Shown here: in pieces, positions 57,073 to 64,000 of the stretch | How positions within the stretch are numbered: the stretch's first letter is position 1 | Layout of the letters: the number at the start of each line of letters is the position of its first letter | Assembly: GCF_002733835.1 (NCBI RefSeq) | Contig: NZ_NVWY01000013.1 | Coordinates: 1 to 64,000 of the forward strand | DNA from: Alcanivorax sp. | GTDB lineage: Bacteria; Pseudomonadota; Gammaproteobacteria; Pseudomonadales; Alcanivoracaceae | Direction of reading: 5' to 3' | DNA: 64,000 nucleotides | Program-made: the position numbers and the translations under genes | The notes under the pieces: model-generated | Told to the model about the DNA's origin: nothing | The model's database searches: none | The model's input: only the letters and a program-made list of their open reading frames with translations

Positions 57073-57340
57073 AGAACCTGCTTGGGGTCTATACGCAGCC
57101 GCGTTGCCGCTGAAAATGGCGCCAGGCAAGGCGTAAACTGCAGGGCCTGACGGGTCAAGTTCAAGGTTTACAACACAGCATGGCGCCATTTGCAGCGGCA
57201 ACCCGAAGGGCCGGGGCCCTTTTGCCGCCAGCCCGCGATTGCTCTTGCTTATGTAGAATGACTACACATCACAATCGCAATCACGACCTGGCGAAAAAAT
57301 TACCGCCGGCGCGGCTGCGTATAGACCCCAAGCAGGTTCT
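57073..57340. repeat. Composite inverted-repeat element upstream of nadE
   Basis: A perfect 31-bp inverted repeat (57073-57103 with 57310-57340; outer end AGAACCTGCTTGGGGTCTAT) encloses a second one of 21 bp with one mismatch (57104-57124 with 57181-57201; TTGCCGCTGAAAATGGCGCC). On the left the two arms touch; on the right they are separated by 108 bp that contain nested palindromes (GCGATTG...CAATCGC around TGTAG-AATGA-CTACA). It looks like a non-coding mobile repeat with a later insertion. No clear target duplication is seen. Confidence 0.8.
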
Positions 57341-57383
57341 AAAGAGTACAATCAGCGCTCACTTGAGGAAAGGCCGGTTGATC

Positions 57384-59009
57384 ATGCGAATTATTATGGC
57401 CCAGCAGAATGCGCTGGTGGGCGATATCGAAGGGAATGCCCAGCGCGTTATTGCCGCGGCAGACGAAGCTCGCCGATTGCTGGGAGCGGACCTTGTGCTG
57501 TTCCCGGAGCTGATGCTCACCGGTTACCCGCCGGAAGACCTGTTGCTGCGGCCCAGCCTGAATAGCCGGGTCGATGCGGCGCTGGCCGACATTGGCGCGG
57601 CGATTTCGGTGCCGGTGGTGTTGGGCTATCCGGCGGTACGCAACGGGCACCGCCGTAATGCGGCTGGAGTGGTGTTCCCGGGGGAGTCTGGTCCTCGCCA
57701 TGAGTATTTCAAGCAGCACTTGCCCAATTACCGGGTATTTGACGAAAAACGCTATTTCCAGCCGGGCACCGATGCCTGCACCTTTGATATCGATGGCTGG
57801 ACGTTGGGTATCACCATTTGTGAAGACATCTGGCACGATGGCCCGGCGGCCCAGTTACAGCAGGCGGGTACCGACCTGATCCTGAACTTGAATGCCTCCC
57901 CTTACCGCACCAACAAGGCCGAGGAACGTTTTGCCCAGGTACAAGCCCGCAGCCGGGAAACCGGATTGCCGGTGCTGTATTGCAACCTTGTTGGTGGGCA
58001 GGATGAGTTGGTGTTTGATGGTGCCTCGTTTGTCTGTGATAGCAAGGGCGCGCGCTGCGTGCAGGCGGCCAGCTTTTCCGAAGCACTGGTGCCCGTGGAT
58101 GTGCAGTGCCAGAGCGGGCACTGCGAGCCGTGTGGCGAGGCGTTGCCGTTACCCGGGCCGGAGGAGGGCATGTACCAGGCGCTGGTGTTGGCGACCCGCG
58201 ATTATGTGAACAAGAATGGTTTCAAAGGCGCGTTATTGGGGCTGTCCGGTGGTATTGATTCCGCCCTGACGCTGGCGGTGGCGGTGGATGCCCTGGGCCC
58301 GGAACGGGTAGAGGCGGTGATGATGCCGTTCCAGTATACCTCTGCCATGAGCCTGGAAGATGCTGAAAAGCAGGCGCGCACCTTGCGGGTTCATTATCGG
58401 GTGTTGCCCATCGAGGCCGCGTTCAATGGCTTTATGGATATCCTCAGTGAGTCGTTTGCCGGCACGGCCCGGGATACCACCGAAGAAAACCTCCAGGCCC
58501 GTTGTCGGGGCGTGCTGTTGATGGCGCTTTCCAACAAGAACGGCTCGGTGGTGCTCACCACCGGTAACAAGAGCGAAATGGCGGTGGGCTACGCCACCCT
58601 CTATGGCGATATGGCCGGGGGCTTCTCGGTATTGAAAGACGTCTTCAAAACCTCCGTGTTCAATCTGTGCCGCTGGCGCAATCAGCAGGCGGGGGCCGAA
58701 ATCATCCCGGACCGGGTAATCACGCGCCCGCCGTCTGCCGAGCTGGCCCCGGACCAGGTGGACAGTGATTCGCTGCCCGATTACGACGAGCTGGATGCGA
58801 TTCTGGAGCGTTACGTGGAGCAGGACATGAGCGCGGAAGCGGTGATCCGTGACGGTTTTGACCGCGAGACGGTCTACCGGGTGGTGAAACTTACCGATCG
58901 TAATGAGTACAAACGCCGCCAGGCCGCTGTTGGCCCCCGTGTTAGCCGTCGTGCTTTCGGCAAGGATCGGCGGTATCCCATCACCAATGGGTGGCGGCCG
59001 GGAGACTAA
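57384..59009 (+). CDS. nadE: Glutamine-dependent NAD+ synthetase
   Basis: The 541-residue enzyme forms NAD from deamido-NAD and ATP using glutamine ammonia. The N-terminal nitrilase domain has Glu in LVLFPELMLTGYPPEDLL, Lys in YFKQHLPNY and Cys in LGITICEDIWHDG; the C-terminal synthetase has the ATP P-loop LLGLSGGIDSALTLAVA. I chose ATG 57384 (MRIIMAQQNA) with an AGGAAAGG Shine-Dalgarno; the open frame extends upstream into the inverted repeat. A heptad-repeat arm with terminator follows directly. Confidence 0.95.
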   Translation: MRIIMAQQNALVGDIEGNAQRVIAAADEARRLLGADLVLFPELMLTGYPPEDLLLRPSLNSRVDAALADIGAAISVPVVLGYPAVRNGHRRNAAGVVFPGESGPRHEYFKQHLPNYRVFDEKRYFQPGTDACTFDIDGWTLGITICEDIWHDGPAAQLQQAGTDLILNLNASPYRTNKAEERFAQVQARSRETGLPVLYCNLVGGQDELVFDGASFVCDSKGARCVQAASFSEALVPVDVQCQSGHCEPCGEALPLPGPEEGMYQALVLATRDYVNKNGFKGALLGLSGGIDSALTLAVAVDALGPERVEAVMMPFQYTSAMSLEDAEKQARTLRVHYRVLPIEAAFNGFMDILSESFAGTARDTTEENLQARCRGVLLMALSNKNGSVVLTTGNKSEMAVGYATLYGDMAGGFSVLKDVFKTSVFNLCRWRNQQAGAEIIPDRVITRPPSAELAPDQVDSDSLPDYDELDAILERYVEQDMSAEAVIRDGFDRETVYRVVKLTDRNEYKRRQAAVGPRVSRRAFGKDRRYPITNGWRPGD

Positions 59010-59010
59010 A

Positions 59011-59140
59011 AGCAGCTACGAGCTCCTGGCTGCGAGCTGCAAGGAAGATCAAAATCAAAAAAGGGTGGCCCGAATCATGGTCGGTGCCACCCTTTTTTAG
59101 CTAGAAGCTAGAAGCTAGAAGCTAGAAGCTAGAAGCTCAC
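59011..59140. repeat. Heptad inverted-repeat element G with terminator core
   Basis: One base after the nadE stop the left arm reads agcagct, acgagct, cctggct, gcgagct, gcaagga (59011-59045). The right arm is five perfect AGCTAGA units plus AGCTCAC (59099-59140) that includes the stop codon of the convergent bamD. AGCT is self-complementary, so the two arms pair across a terminator hairpin (59057-59098). Confidence 0.9.
59057..59098. terminator. Bidirectional terminator between nadE and bamD
   Basis: AAAAAAGGGTGGC (59057-59069) pairs with GCCACCCTTTTTT (59086-59098). It is the core of heptad element G. Confidence 0.9.
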
Positions 59141-59955
59141 AGAAGGTCAAACGTCAGCAGGCTCAACAGCCCTTCATCCTCATCCGGCCACCAGGCCAGG
59201 TCCACCTGTTTGTCGTCATCCAGGAAGCTGCTTTCCGGCCAGTTCAGGGCCAGTACGGCGCGGCTTTTTTCTGCCTGTTCAGGAAGCTCCAGCCGTTGAT
59301 AACCCTTGACCATAATGGCCAGGCCTTCTTCCACAGCGGGGGTCTGCTGGTAGTGTTTGACCACATACTGCGCCCGGTTCACGGAAGCAACGATGGCGCC
59401 ACGGCGAGCGTAGTAACGGGCTACGTGCAGTTCCTGGCGGGCCAGCTGGTTGCGGATGTGGACCATGCGAGCGCGGGCGTCGGGGGCGTACTCGCTGTCC
59501 GGGAAGCGGGCAACCAGCCGCTCGAAGTCGCGGAAGGAGTCTTTCGCGGCGTCCATATCCTTGCTGGAGCGGTCGGAGGTGACCATGTTGTCAAACAGGC
59601 CTTTCTCCATGTTGAAGTTGGCCAGCCCGCGCATGTAGAGGGCATAGTCCATGCGTGGATGCGCGGGATAGTTGCGCATGAAGCGTTGCGCCGCTACCAC
59701 GGTGGCCGGGTAATCCACGGACTTGTACTGGGCGTAGATCAGGTCCAGCGCAGACTGTTCGGCATAGTCCCCATACGGAAAGCGCGCCTCCAGCTCCTTG
59801 AGCTGGTCGATGGCCGTCAGGTAGTTTTTCGATTCAATGGACTCGCTGGCCTCCCGATATTGATCGGCCTCGGTAAGTTCCGGGCGATCTTCCGGGTTGC
59901 CGGCGCAGCCGGCCAGAATCAGTACACACAGTAGTGGCCATAAAAGTCGTGGCAT
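59137..59955 (-). CDS. bamD: Outer membrane assembly lipoprotein BamD
   Basis: The 272-residue lipoprotein (also called ComL/YfiO) has lipobox LAGC with lipidated Cys 16, followed by TPR-like helical repeats (YREASESIESKNYLTAIDQL, FPYGDYAEQSALDLIYAQY and RYYARRGAIVASVNRAQ). It is a core part of the BAM complex that folds beta-barrel proteins such as the one at 25413. Size fits BamD (E. coli 245 aa). It is divergent from rluD, as in pseudomonads. Confidence 0.95.
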   Translation of the reverse strand: MPRLLWPLLCVLILAGCAGNPEDRPELTEADQYREASESIESKNYLTAIDQLKELEARFPYGDYAEQSALDLIYAQYKSVDYPATVVAAQRFMRNYPAHPRMDYALYMRGLANFNMEKGLFDNMVTSDRSSKDMDAAKDSFRDFERLVARFPDSEYAPDARARMVHIRNQLARQELHVARYYARRGAIVASVNRAQYVVKHYQQTPAVEEGLAIMVKGYQRLELPEQAEKSRAVLALNWPESSFLDDDKQVDLAWWPDEDEGLLSLLTFDLL

Positions 59956-59978
59956 TCTTTCCTCGTTGAACGGGTTAC

Positions 59979-59990
59979 AATTCGCGAATT
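59979..59990. promoter_or_regulatory. AATTCGCGAATT palindrome between bamD and rluD
   Basis: A perfect 12-bp palindrome lies in the 68-bp divergent promoter region, next to TACAAT and TTGAAC hexamers. It probably overlaps both promoters; whether it is an operator is unknown. Confidence 0.35.
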
Positions 59991-60023
59991 CGGTATTTAA
60001 GCACAGGTTGAGGAACCTTTTAT

Positions 60024-60998
60024 ATGGGACATCTTGGCGGCGAAAAAATTCAGCGCACCGAACAGGTGAAGCCGGAGCACGCCGGGCAGCGGGTAGATCA
60101 GGTGGCGGCAGAGCTGTTTGACGGCTTTTCCCGGTCTCGCCTGCAGACCTGGATCAAGAATGGCGTGCTGACGGTCAACGGTGCCAAGACCAAGCCCAAA
60201 GAGAAGCTGACCGGCAACGAATCACTCACTCTGGAGGTGGAAATTGAGCCTGAGCTGGATGATCAGCCCCAATCCATTGATCTGGACGTGGTGTACCAGG
60301 ATGACGACCTGATTGTGATCAACAAGCCCACCGGGCTGGTGGTCCACCCGGCTGCGGGGCACGCAGATGGTACTCTGCTGAACGGTCTGCTGCACCTTGA
60401 TGAACGGCTCAATAGCCTGCCCCGCGCGGGAATTGTGCACCGGCTGGACCGTGACACCACCGGGTTGATGGTGGTGGCTCGCTCCCTGGAGGCCCACCAG
60501 AGTCTGGTGGCGCAACTTCAGGACAAGAGCCTGTTCCGGCAATACGAGGCGATTGCCGTGGGCGTGATGACTGGCGGCGGCAAGGTGGACGCACCCATGG
60601 GGCGTCACCCGGTGGACCGCAAGAAGCAGGCCGTGGTGAAAACCGGCGGCAAGAATGCGGTGACCCACTACCGTGTTCTGGATCGCTACCGGGCCCATAC
60701 CCGCATTCAGGTGCAGCTGGAAACCGGCCGCACCCACCAGATCCGCGTTCACATGGCGCATCGTAACTACCCGCTGGTGGGGGATCCGCTCTATGGTGGT
60801 CGCCTCAAGCAGCCTGCCGGGGCCACCGAAGCGCTGCGTCAGGCGCTGCACAAGTTCCCCCGCCAGGCACTGCATGCCCGCAAGTTGGGGCTGATTCACC
60901 CGGCCACGGGCGAATACCGTGAATTCGAAGCGCCGCTGCCGGCGGATATGACAGGGCTGATTGCCGCACTGGAAAACGATATCAAAGAAGAAGAGTGA
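60024..60998 (+). CDS. rluD: 23S rRNA pseudouridine synthase RluD
   Basis: The 324-residue enzyme makes pseudouridines 1911, 1915 and 1917 in helix 69 of 23S rRNA. It has an S4 RNA-binding domain (about 20-80, GQRVDQVAAELFDGFSRSRLQ) and the catalytic Asp in GIVHRLDRDTTGLMVVAR (about 136-153), plus the RTHQIRVHMAHRNYPLVGD motif. Next to bamD and pgeF in the usual order. Confidence 0.96.
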   Translation: MGHLGGEKIQRTEQVKPEHAGQRVDQVAAELFDGFSRSRLQTWIKNGVLTVNGAKTKPKEKLTGNESLTLEVEIEPELDDQPQSIDLDVVYQDDDLIVINKPTGLVVHPAAGHADGTLLNGLLHLDERLNSLPRAGIVHRLDRDTTGLMVVARSLEAHQSLVAQLQDKSLFRQYEAIAVGVMTGGGKVDAPMGRHPVDRKKQAVVKTGGKNAVTHYRVLDRYRAHTRIQVQLETGRTHQIRVHMAHRNYPLVGDPLYGGRLKQPAGATEALRQALHKFPRQALHARKLGLIHPATGEYREFEAPLPADMTGLIAALENDIKEEE

Positions 60999-61369
60999 TA
61001 AGAGGTGAAGGGTATGGGGTTGCTGATGGCCGGCTGCGCTAGGGAGCCTTTGAGGAATTCCCTGCGTACTCAGCGTGCGCGGTAAGTTACCACGCGGAAA
61101 AAGGAACAGACTGGGCGGTGCTGGATGGCTATCTGCAGCGCCGTTGTGAGACGCTACTGGGCCAGCAAGCCGCTTCGGTGACGGATATCACCCACCGAAT
61201 CCACGGCAATGTGGCCCCAGTCAGACATGGCGACCAGTGCGCCAGTGCGAACCGGAGGCGATGCCATGGGTGGAAACTTAAGTTCTCCCTGCCTGTCTCA
61301 GCACGGAGTGCTGTTCAAGTTGCGTGTGGCGGAAGGGGTGTGTTCCCCCGACTGACCAAGGAGCCAGCA
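60999..61369 (+). other. 371-bp region between rluD and pgeF: short ORF and small stems
   Basis: No recognised gene. It has a GCGGTAA...TTACCACGC stem near 61080-61096 and a 29-codon ORF at 61266-61355 described separately. The upstream open frame joined to pgeF has no convincing start. I see no heptad array or terminator here. Confidence 0.5.
61266..61355 (+). CDS. Possible 29-residue small protein upstream of pgeF
   Basis: ATG 61266 has a perfect GGAGG Shine-Dalgarno with 7-nt spacing. The peptide is MGGNLSSPCLSQHGVLFKLR plus nine residues ending CSPD. Its stop codon falls 14 nt before the pgeF ATG and just before the pgeF Shine-Dalgarno, the position of a leader peptide. It is too short to judge by composition and I recognise no homologue. 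Confidence 0.35.
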   Translation: MGGNLSSPCLSQHGVLFKLRVAEGVCSPD

Positions 61370-62122
61370 ATGTCACTGCCTGACAAGAGCCAATGGCTAT
61401 GCCCGGACTGGAATCCACACCCGGCCGTGCGGGTGTGCGTGACGACCCGTGCCGGTGATCATTGCCCCAAGCCCTGGCACGGGTTCAATCTGGGGTTGAA
61501 CTGCGGTGACCAGCCGGCGCGGGTCGAGCAGGCCCGTCATCATGTGGAAAAACTGCTGCAGGCGGATCACCCCGCCGCCTGGTTGTGGCAGGTCCACGGC
61601 AAGCAAGTGATACGCGCCGATGCCCAGGATAACGAAGCCGATGGGGTTTGGACTGACCAGCAACGCTGGCCCTGTGTGGTGCTGACCGCTGATTGTCTAC
61701 CGGTGTTGCTGGCCCGCACTGATGGAGCGGCTGTTGCGGCGGTCCATGCCGGTTGGCGGGGTTTGCAGGCCGGTATTATTGCCGAAGGCGTGGCCAGTAT
61801 TGCACCCAACGGTGAGGCCGTCAGCGCCTGGCTGGGTCCGGCCATTTGTGGGCAGTGCTACCAGGTGGGGGATGAGGTCTACCGTGCCTTTACCGAGAAT
61901 CGGCCTGCGTTCAAGCCTGCTTTCCAGAAAGATGCTTCCCCCGGCCACTGGCGATTCTCGGTGGCTCATGCCGCCATCATCGAGCTGGCCCAGCTCGGCG
62001 TCGATGATGTCCATGGTGGGGATCTCTGCACGGCCTGTGACCTGTCCCGTTTTTATTCCTATCGCAAGGAAGGCGAGACCGGGCGTTTTGCGTCGCTGAT
62101 CTGGCTGGACGGGGATAATTAA
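61370..62122 (+). CDS. pgeF: Purine nucleoside phosphorylase/laccase-like protein PgeF (YfiH)
   Basis: The 250-residue protein matches the Cu-oxidase_4/YfiH family: VTTRAGDHCPKPWHGFNLGL (about 20-39), WLWQVHGKQV (about 67-76), CVVLTADCLPVLL (about 104-116), AVHAGWRGLQAG (about 124-135), and the zinc-type Cys in CTACDLSRFYSYR (about 222-234). Relatives are described as purine nucleoside phosphorylases and peptidoglycan editing factors that remove wrong amino acids. ATG 61370 has an AAGGAG Shine-Dalgarno. Element H begins directly after its stop. Confidence 0.93.
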   Translation: MSLPDKSQWLCPDWNPHPAVRVCVTTRAGDHCPKPWHGFNLGLNCGDQPARVEQARHHVEKLLQADHPAAWLWQVHGKQVIRADAQDNEADGVWTDQQRWPCVVLTADCLPVLLARTDGAAVAAVHAGWRGLQAGIIAEGVASIAPNGEAVSAWLGPAICGQCYQVGDEVYRAFTENRPAFKPAFQKDASPGHWRFSVAHAAIIELAQLGVDDVHGGDLCTACDLSRFYSYRKEGETGRFASLIWLDGDN

Positions 62123-62275
62123 TAGTTAATAATGAATAAGTAATAGCTGCGCGTTCAGCGCTGTTGGAACGTTCAAACAATGAGGCCGCGCCCAAGCTCT
62201 GGGCGCGGCCCCCTGCATTTAAGATCAATCTAAAACTCTGTCGCGCTTTATTAATTATTCATTATTAACGATTAA
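62123..62275. repeat. Heptad inverted-repeat element H
   Basis: Directly after the pgeF stop the left arm reads tagttaa, taatgaa, taagtaa, tagctgc (62123-62150). The right arm (62247-62275) is its reverse complement: read backwards it gives TAATCGT, TAATAAT, GAATAAT, TAATAAA. The core has a perfect 10-bp hairpin GGCCGCGCCC/GGGCGCGGCC (62184-62210) and the GGAACGTTCA motif shared with element F. The right arm ends 6 bp before the clpB heat-shock promoter. Confidence 0.88.
62184..62210 (+). terminator. GC-rich hairpin in element H, possible terminator
   Basis: GGCCGCGCCC-AAGCTCT-GGGCGCGGCC is followed by CCCTGCATTT, so the T-run is weak. It sits about 60 nt past the pgeF stop and likely ends that transcript. 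Confidence 0.55.
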
Positions 62276-62280
62276 CTGCT

Positions 62281-62309
62281 CTTGAGTTTGGCCCAATCGG
62301 ACCCATTTA
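62281..62309 (+). promoter_or_regulatory. Heat-shock (sigma-32) promoter of clpB
   Basis: CTTGAG (62281-62286) and CCCATTTA (62302-62309) match the RpoH -35 (CTTGAA) and -10 (CCCCATTTA) with a 15-nt gap, 89 bp upstream of the clpB ATG. clpB is a standard RpoH target. Confidence 0.8.
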
Positions 62310-62397
62310 ACTCTCAGTTGATAGATAACCGGTGATCGCATTGACCTTGCCGTCAGGGAGGTGCTGTGCGGATCACGACCGGATAGGAGAGTGAAAA

Positions 62398-64000
62398 ATG
62401 CGAATGGATAAACTCACTGCCCGCTTGCAGGAAGCCCTGTCAGACGCGCAATCCCTGGCCGTGGGGCAGGGAAACAGCACCATTGAGCCGGTCCACCTGA
62501 TGTTGGCGTTGATGCAGCAGCAGGGTGGCGCTGCCCGGCCCTTGCTGGAAAAAGCCGGTGCCAACAGCGCCGATGTGATCACCGCCCTGAATATGGCCGT
62601 GGACAAGCTGCCCACCGTGAACAACTTCAATGGTGACGTGCAGATGGGCCAGGCCACCGGTCGCATGCTGAACCTTGCCGACCGGGAAGCGCAGCAACGT
62701 GGTGATCAGTATTTGTCCACGGAAGTGGTGTTGCTGGCGGCCTGTGACGATAACGGCGAGCTGGGCAAGCTGTTCAAGAACGCTGGTGTGACCCGTAAAG
62801 TACTAGCGGAAAAAATTGCCGAAGTGCGCGGGGGCGAAGCAGTGAACGATCCCAATGCGGAAGACAAGCGTGAAGCGCTGGACAAGTACACCGTCAACCT
62901 GACCGAGCGGGCCGAGTCCGGCAAGCTGGACCCGGTGATCGGCCGTGACGATGAAATCCGCCGCACCATCCAGGTGTTGCAGCGTCGCACCAAAAACAAT
63001 CCGGTTTTGATTGGTGAGCCCGGCGTGGGCAAGACCGCCATCGTGGAAGGGCTGGCTCAGCGCATCGTTAATGGTGAAGTGCCTGAAGGGTTGAAAGACA
63101 AGCAAGTGCTGTCTCTGGATATGGCCGCGCTGATCGCCGGAGCCAAGTACCGGGGTGAATTCGAAGAACGCCTGAAAGCGGTGCTCAATGAGTTGGCCAA
63201 GCAGGAAGGGCGCATCATTCTGTTCATCGATGAACTGCATACCATGGTCGGCGCCGGCAAGGGCGAAGGGGCCATGGATGCTGGCAATATGCTCAAGCCG
63301 GCGCTGGCCCGGGGCGAACTGCACTGCGTGGGCGCTACCACGCTGGACGAATACCGCCAGTACATCGAGAAAGATGCAGCGCTGGAGCGTCGTTTTCAGA
63401 AAGTGCTGGTGGATGAGCCCACGGTGGAGGACACCATTGCCATTCTGCGGGGCTTGAAAGAGCGTTATGAGGTGCACCACGGCGTCGATATTACCGATGG
63501 CGCTATCATTGCGGCCGCGCGCTTGAGTCATCGCTATATCACCGACCGGCAGCTGCCGGACAAGGCTATCGACCTGATCGACGAGGCGGGCAGCCGTATC
63601 CGCATGGAAATTGATTCCATGCCGGAAGAAATGGACCGTCTGGACCGCCGCCTGATCCAGCTGAAGATGGAACGCGAAGCGCTGCGCAAGGAAGAAGATG
63701 ATGCCAGCCGCAAGCGTCTGGAAAAGCTGGAAGAAGAGATCGACGAACTGGAAAAACAGTATGCCGATCTGGAAGAAATCTGGCAGGCGGAAAAAGCTGC
63801 CCTGCAGGGCGCTGCGGAATACAAGGCAGAGCTGGAGCAGGCACGGGTGGAAATGGAGCAGGCGCGTCGCGCCGGTGACCTGAGCCGCATGTCCGAGCTG
63901 CAGTACGGGCAGATTCCGGAACTGGAAAAGAAAGTGCAGGATGCCCAGGACCGTGAAGAGCAGGCCCAGGCGGAAACCCAGCTGCTACGCAACAAGGTCA
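62398..64000 (+). CDS. clpB: ClpB disaggregase (3' end beyond window)
   Basis: The frame starting [20 protein letters not shown] runs off the right edge after 534 codons. It has the ClpB N-domain (about 1-145), NBD1 with Walker [16 protein letters not shown] (about 206-220), Walker [15 protein letters not shown] (about 275-288), and the start of the coiled-coil middle domain (about 400 on, Glu/Lys/Arg-rich). ClpB with DnaK rescues aggregated proteins. A GAGAG Shine-Dalgarno precedes it and a sigma-32 promoter lies upstream. Confidence 0.97.
   Translation, partial: MRMDKLTARLQEALSDAQSLAVGQGNSTIEPVHLMLALMQQQGGAARPLLEKAGANSADVITALNMAVDKLPTVNNFNGDVQMGQATGRMLNLADREAQQRGDQYLSTEVVLLAACDDNGELGKLFKNAGVTRKVLAEKIAEVRGGEAVNDPNAEDKREALDKYTVNLTERAESGKLDPVIGRDDEIRRTIQVLQRRTKNNPVLIGEPGVGKTAIVEGLAQRIVNGEVPEGLKDKQVLSLDMAALIAGAKYRGEFEERLKAVLNELAKQEGRIILFIDELHTMVGAGKGEGAMDAGNMLKPALARGELHCVGATTLDEYRQYIEKDAALERRFQKVLVDEPTVEDTIAILRGLKERYEVHHGVDITDGAIIAAARLSHRYITDRQLPDKAIDLIDEAGSRIRMEIDSMPEEMDRLDRRLIQLKMEREALRKEEDDASRKRLEKLEEEIDELEKQYADLEEIWQAEKAALQGAAEYKAELEQARVEMEQARRAGDLSRMSELQYGQIPELEKKVQDAQDREEQAQAETQLLRNKV

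Noticed and set aside
57180-57383. N-terminal extension of NadE from the upstream start
   Set aside because: It translates through the inverted-repeat element, while ATG 57384 has a Shine-Dalgarno and the normal NadE N-terminus.

Overview
The window reads as a high-GC gammaproteobacterial chromosome, most likely Alcanivorax or a close relative. The block from ispB (about 33 kb) to clpB (window end) follows, as I remember it, the gene order around pilE/pilR/pilS in Pseudomonas aeruginosa: ispB, rplU, rpmA, obgE, proB, rpsT, murJ, ribF, ileS, lspA, fkpB, ispH, minor pilins, pilY1, pilE, thiO, pilR, pilS, nadE, bamD, rluD, pgeF, clpB. A Marinobacter/Alcanivorax-type bifunctional fatty acyl reductase and a phasin point to a marine bacterium that stores wax esters or similar lipids. 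No tRNA, rRNA, CRISPR array, prophage or complete insertion sequence was found.

Layout. 1-5 kb: an edge-truncated glycerophosphodiesterase, uvrA with a LexA box, and a CsgD-like LuxR regulator. 5-11 kb: MFS transporter, ssb, then type II secretion genes gspN, gspC and gspD. 11-14 kb: a TPR lipoprotein overlapping a membrane class III adenylate cyclase. 14-19 kb: epoxide hydrolase, MazG-like pyrophosphohydrolase, a candidate ANR-controlled small RNA, the fatty acyl reductase and a divergent FabR-like repressor. 19-29 kb: nitroreductase, ABM-domain protein, MoxR ATPase with a VWA partner, hybrid histidine kinase, beta-barrel protein, ABC1/UbiB kinase, phasin and two small unknown proteins. 29-34 kb: SDR, AraC regulator, HIT protein, CPXCG protein, a SelW-like gene broken by a short inverted-repeat element, YajG-like lipoprotein and ispB. 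34-45 kb: conserved housekeeping genes. 46-57 kb: the type IV pilus minor-pilin/PilY1/PilE operon, thiO, and pilR/pilS. 57-64 kb: nadE, bamD, rluD, pgeF and the start of clpB.

Regulatory themes. A perfect TGTGA-N6-TCACA CRP/Vfr site lies upstream of the pilus operon, and the same window encodes a cAMP-forming cyclase, so cAMP control of the pilus is a reasonable inference. uvrA carries a LexA box, clpB a heat-shock (sigma-32) promoter, and the acyl reductase/FabR-like pair has two operator-like palindromes between its divergent genes.

Most unusual feature. At least eight intergenic regions carry arrays of 7-bp units, usually as two inverted arms around a core that is often a terminator. The unit sequence differs between loci (GACGCNN, AGCTNNN, TTAATAN, GAGAAGC and others) but the 7-bp period and the inverted symmetry recur, and the arms usually start within a few bases of a stop codon. 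I cannot assign this family to a described repeat class.
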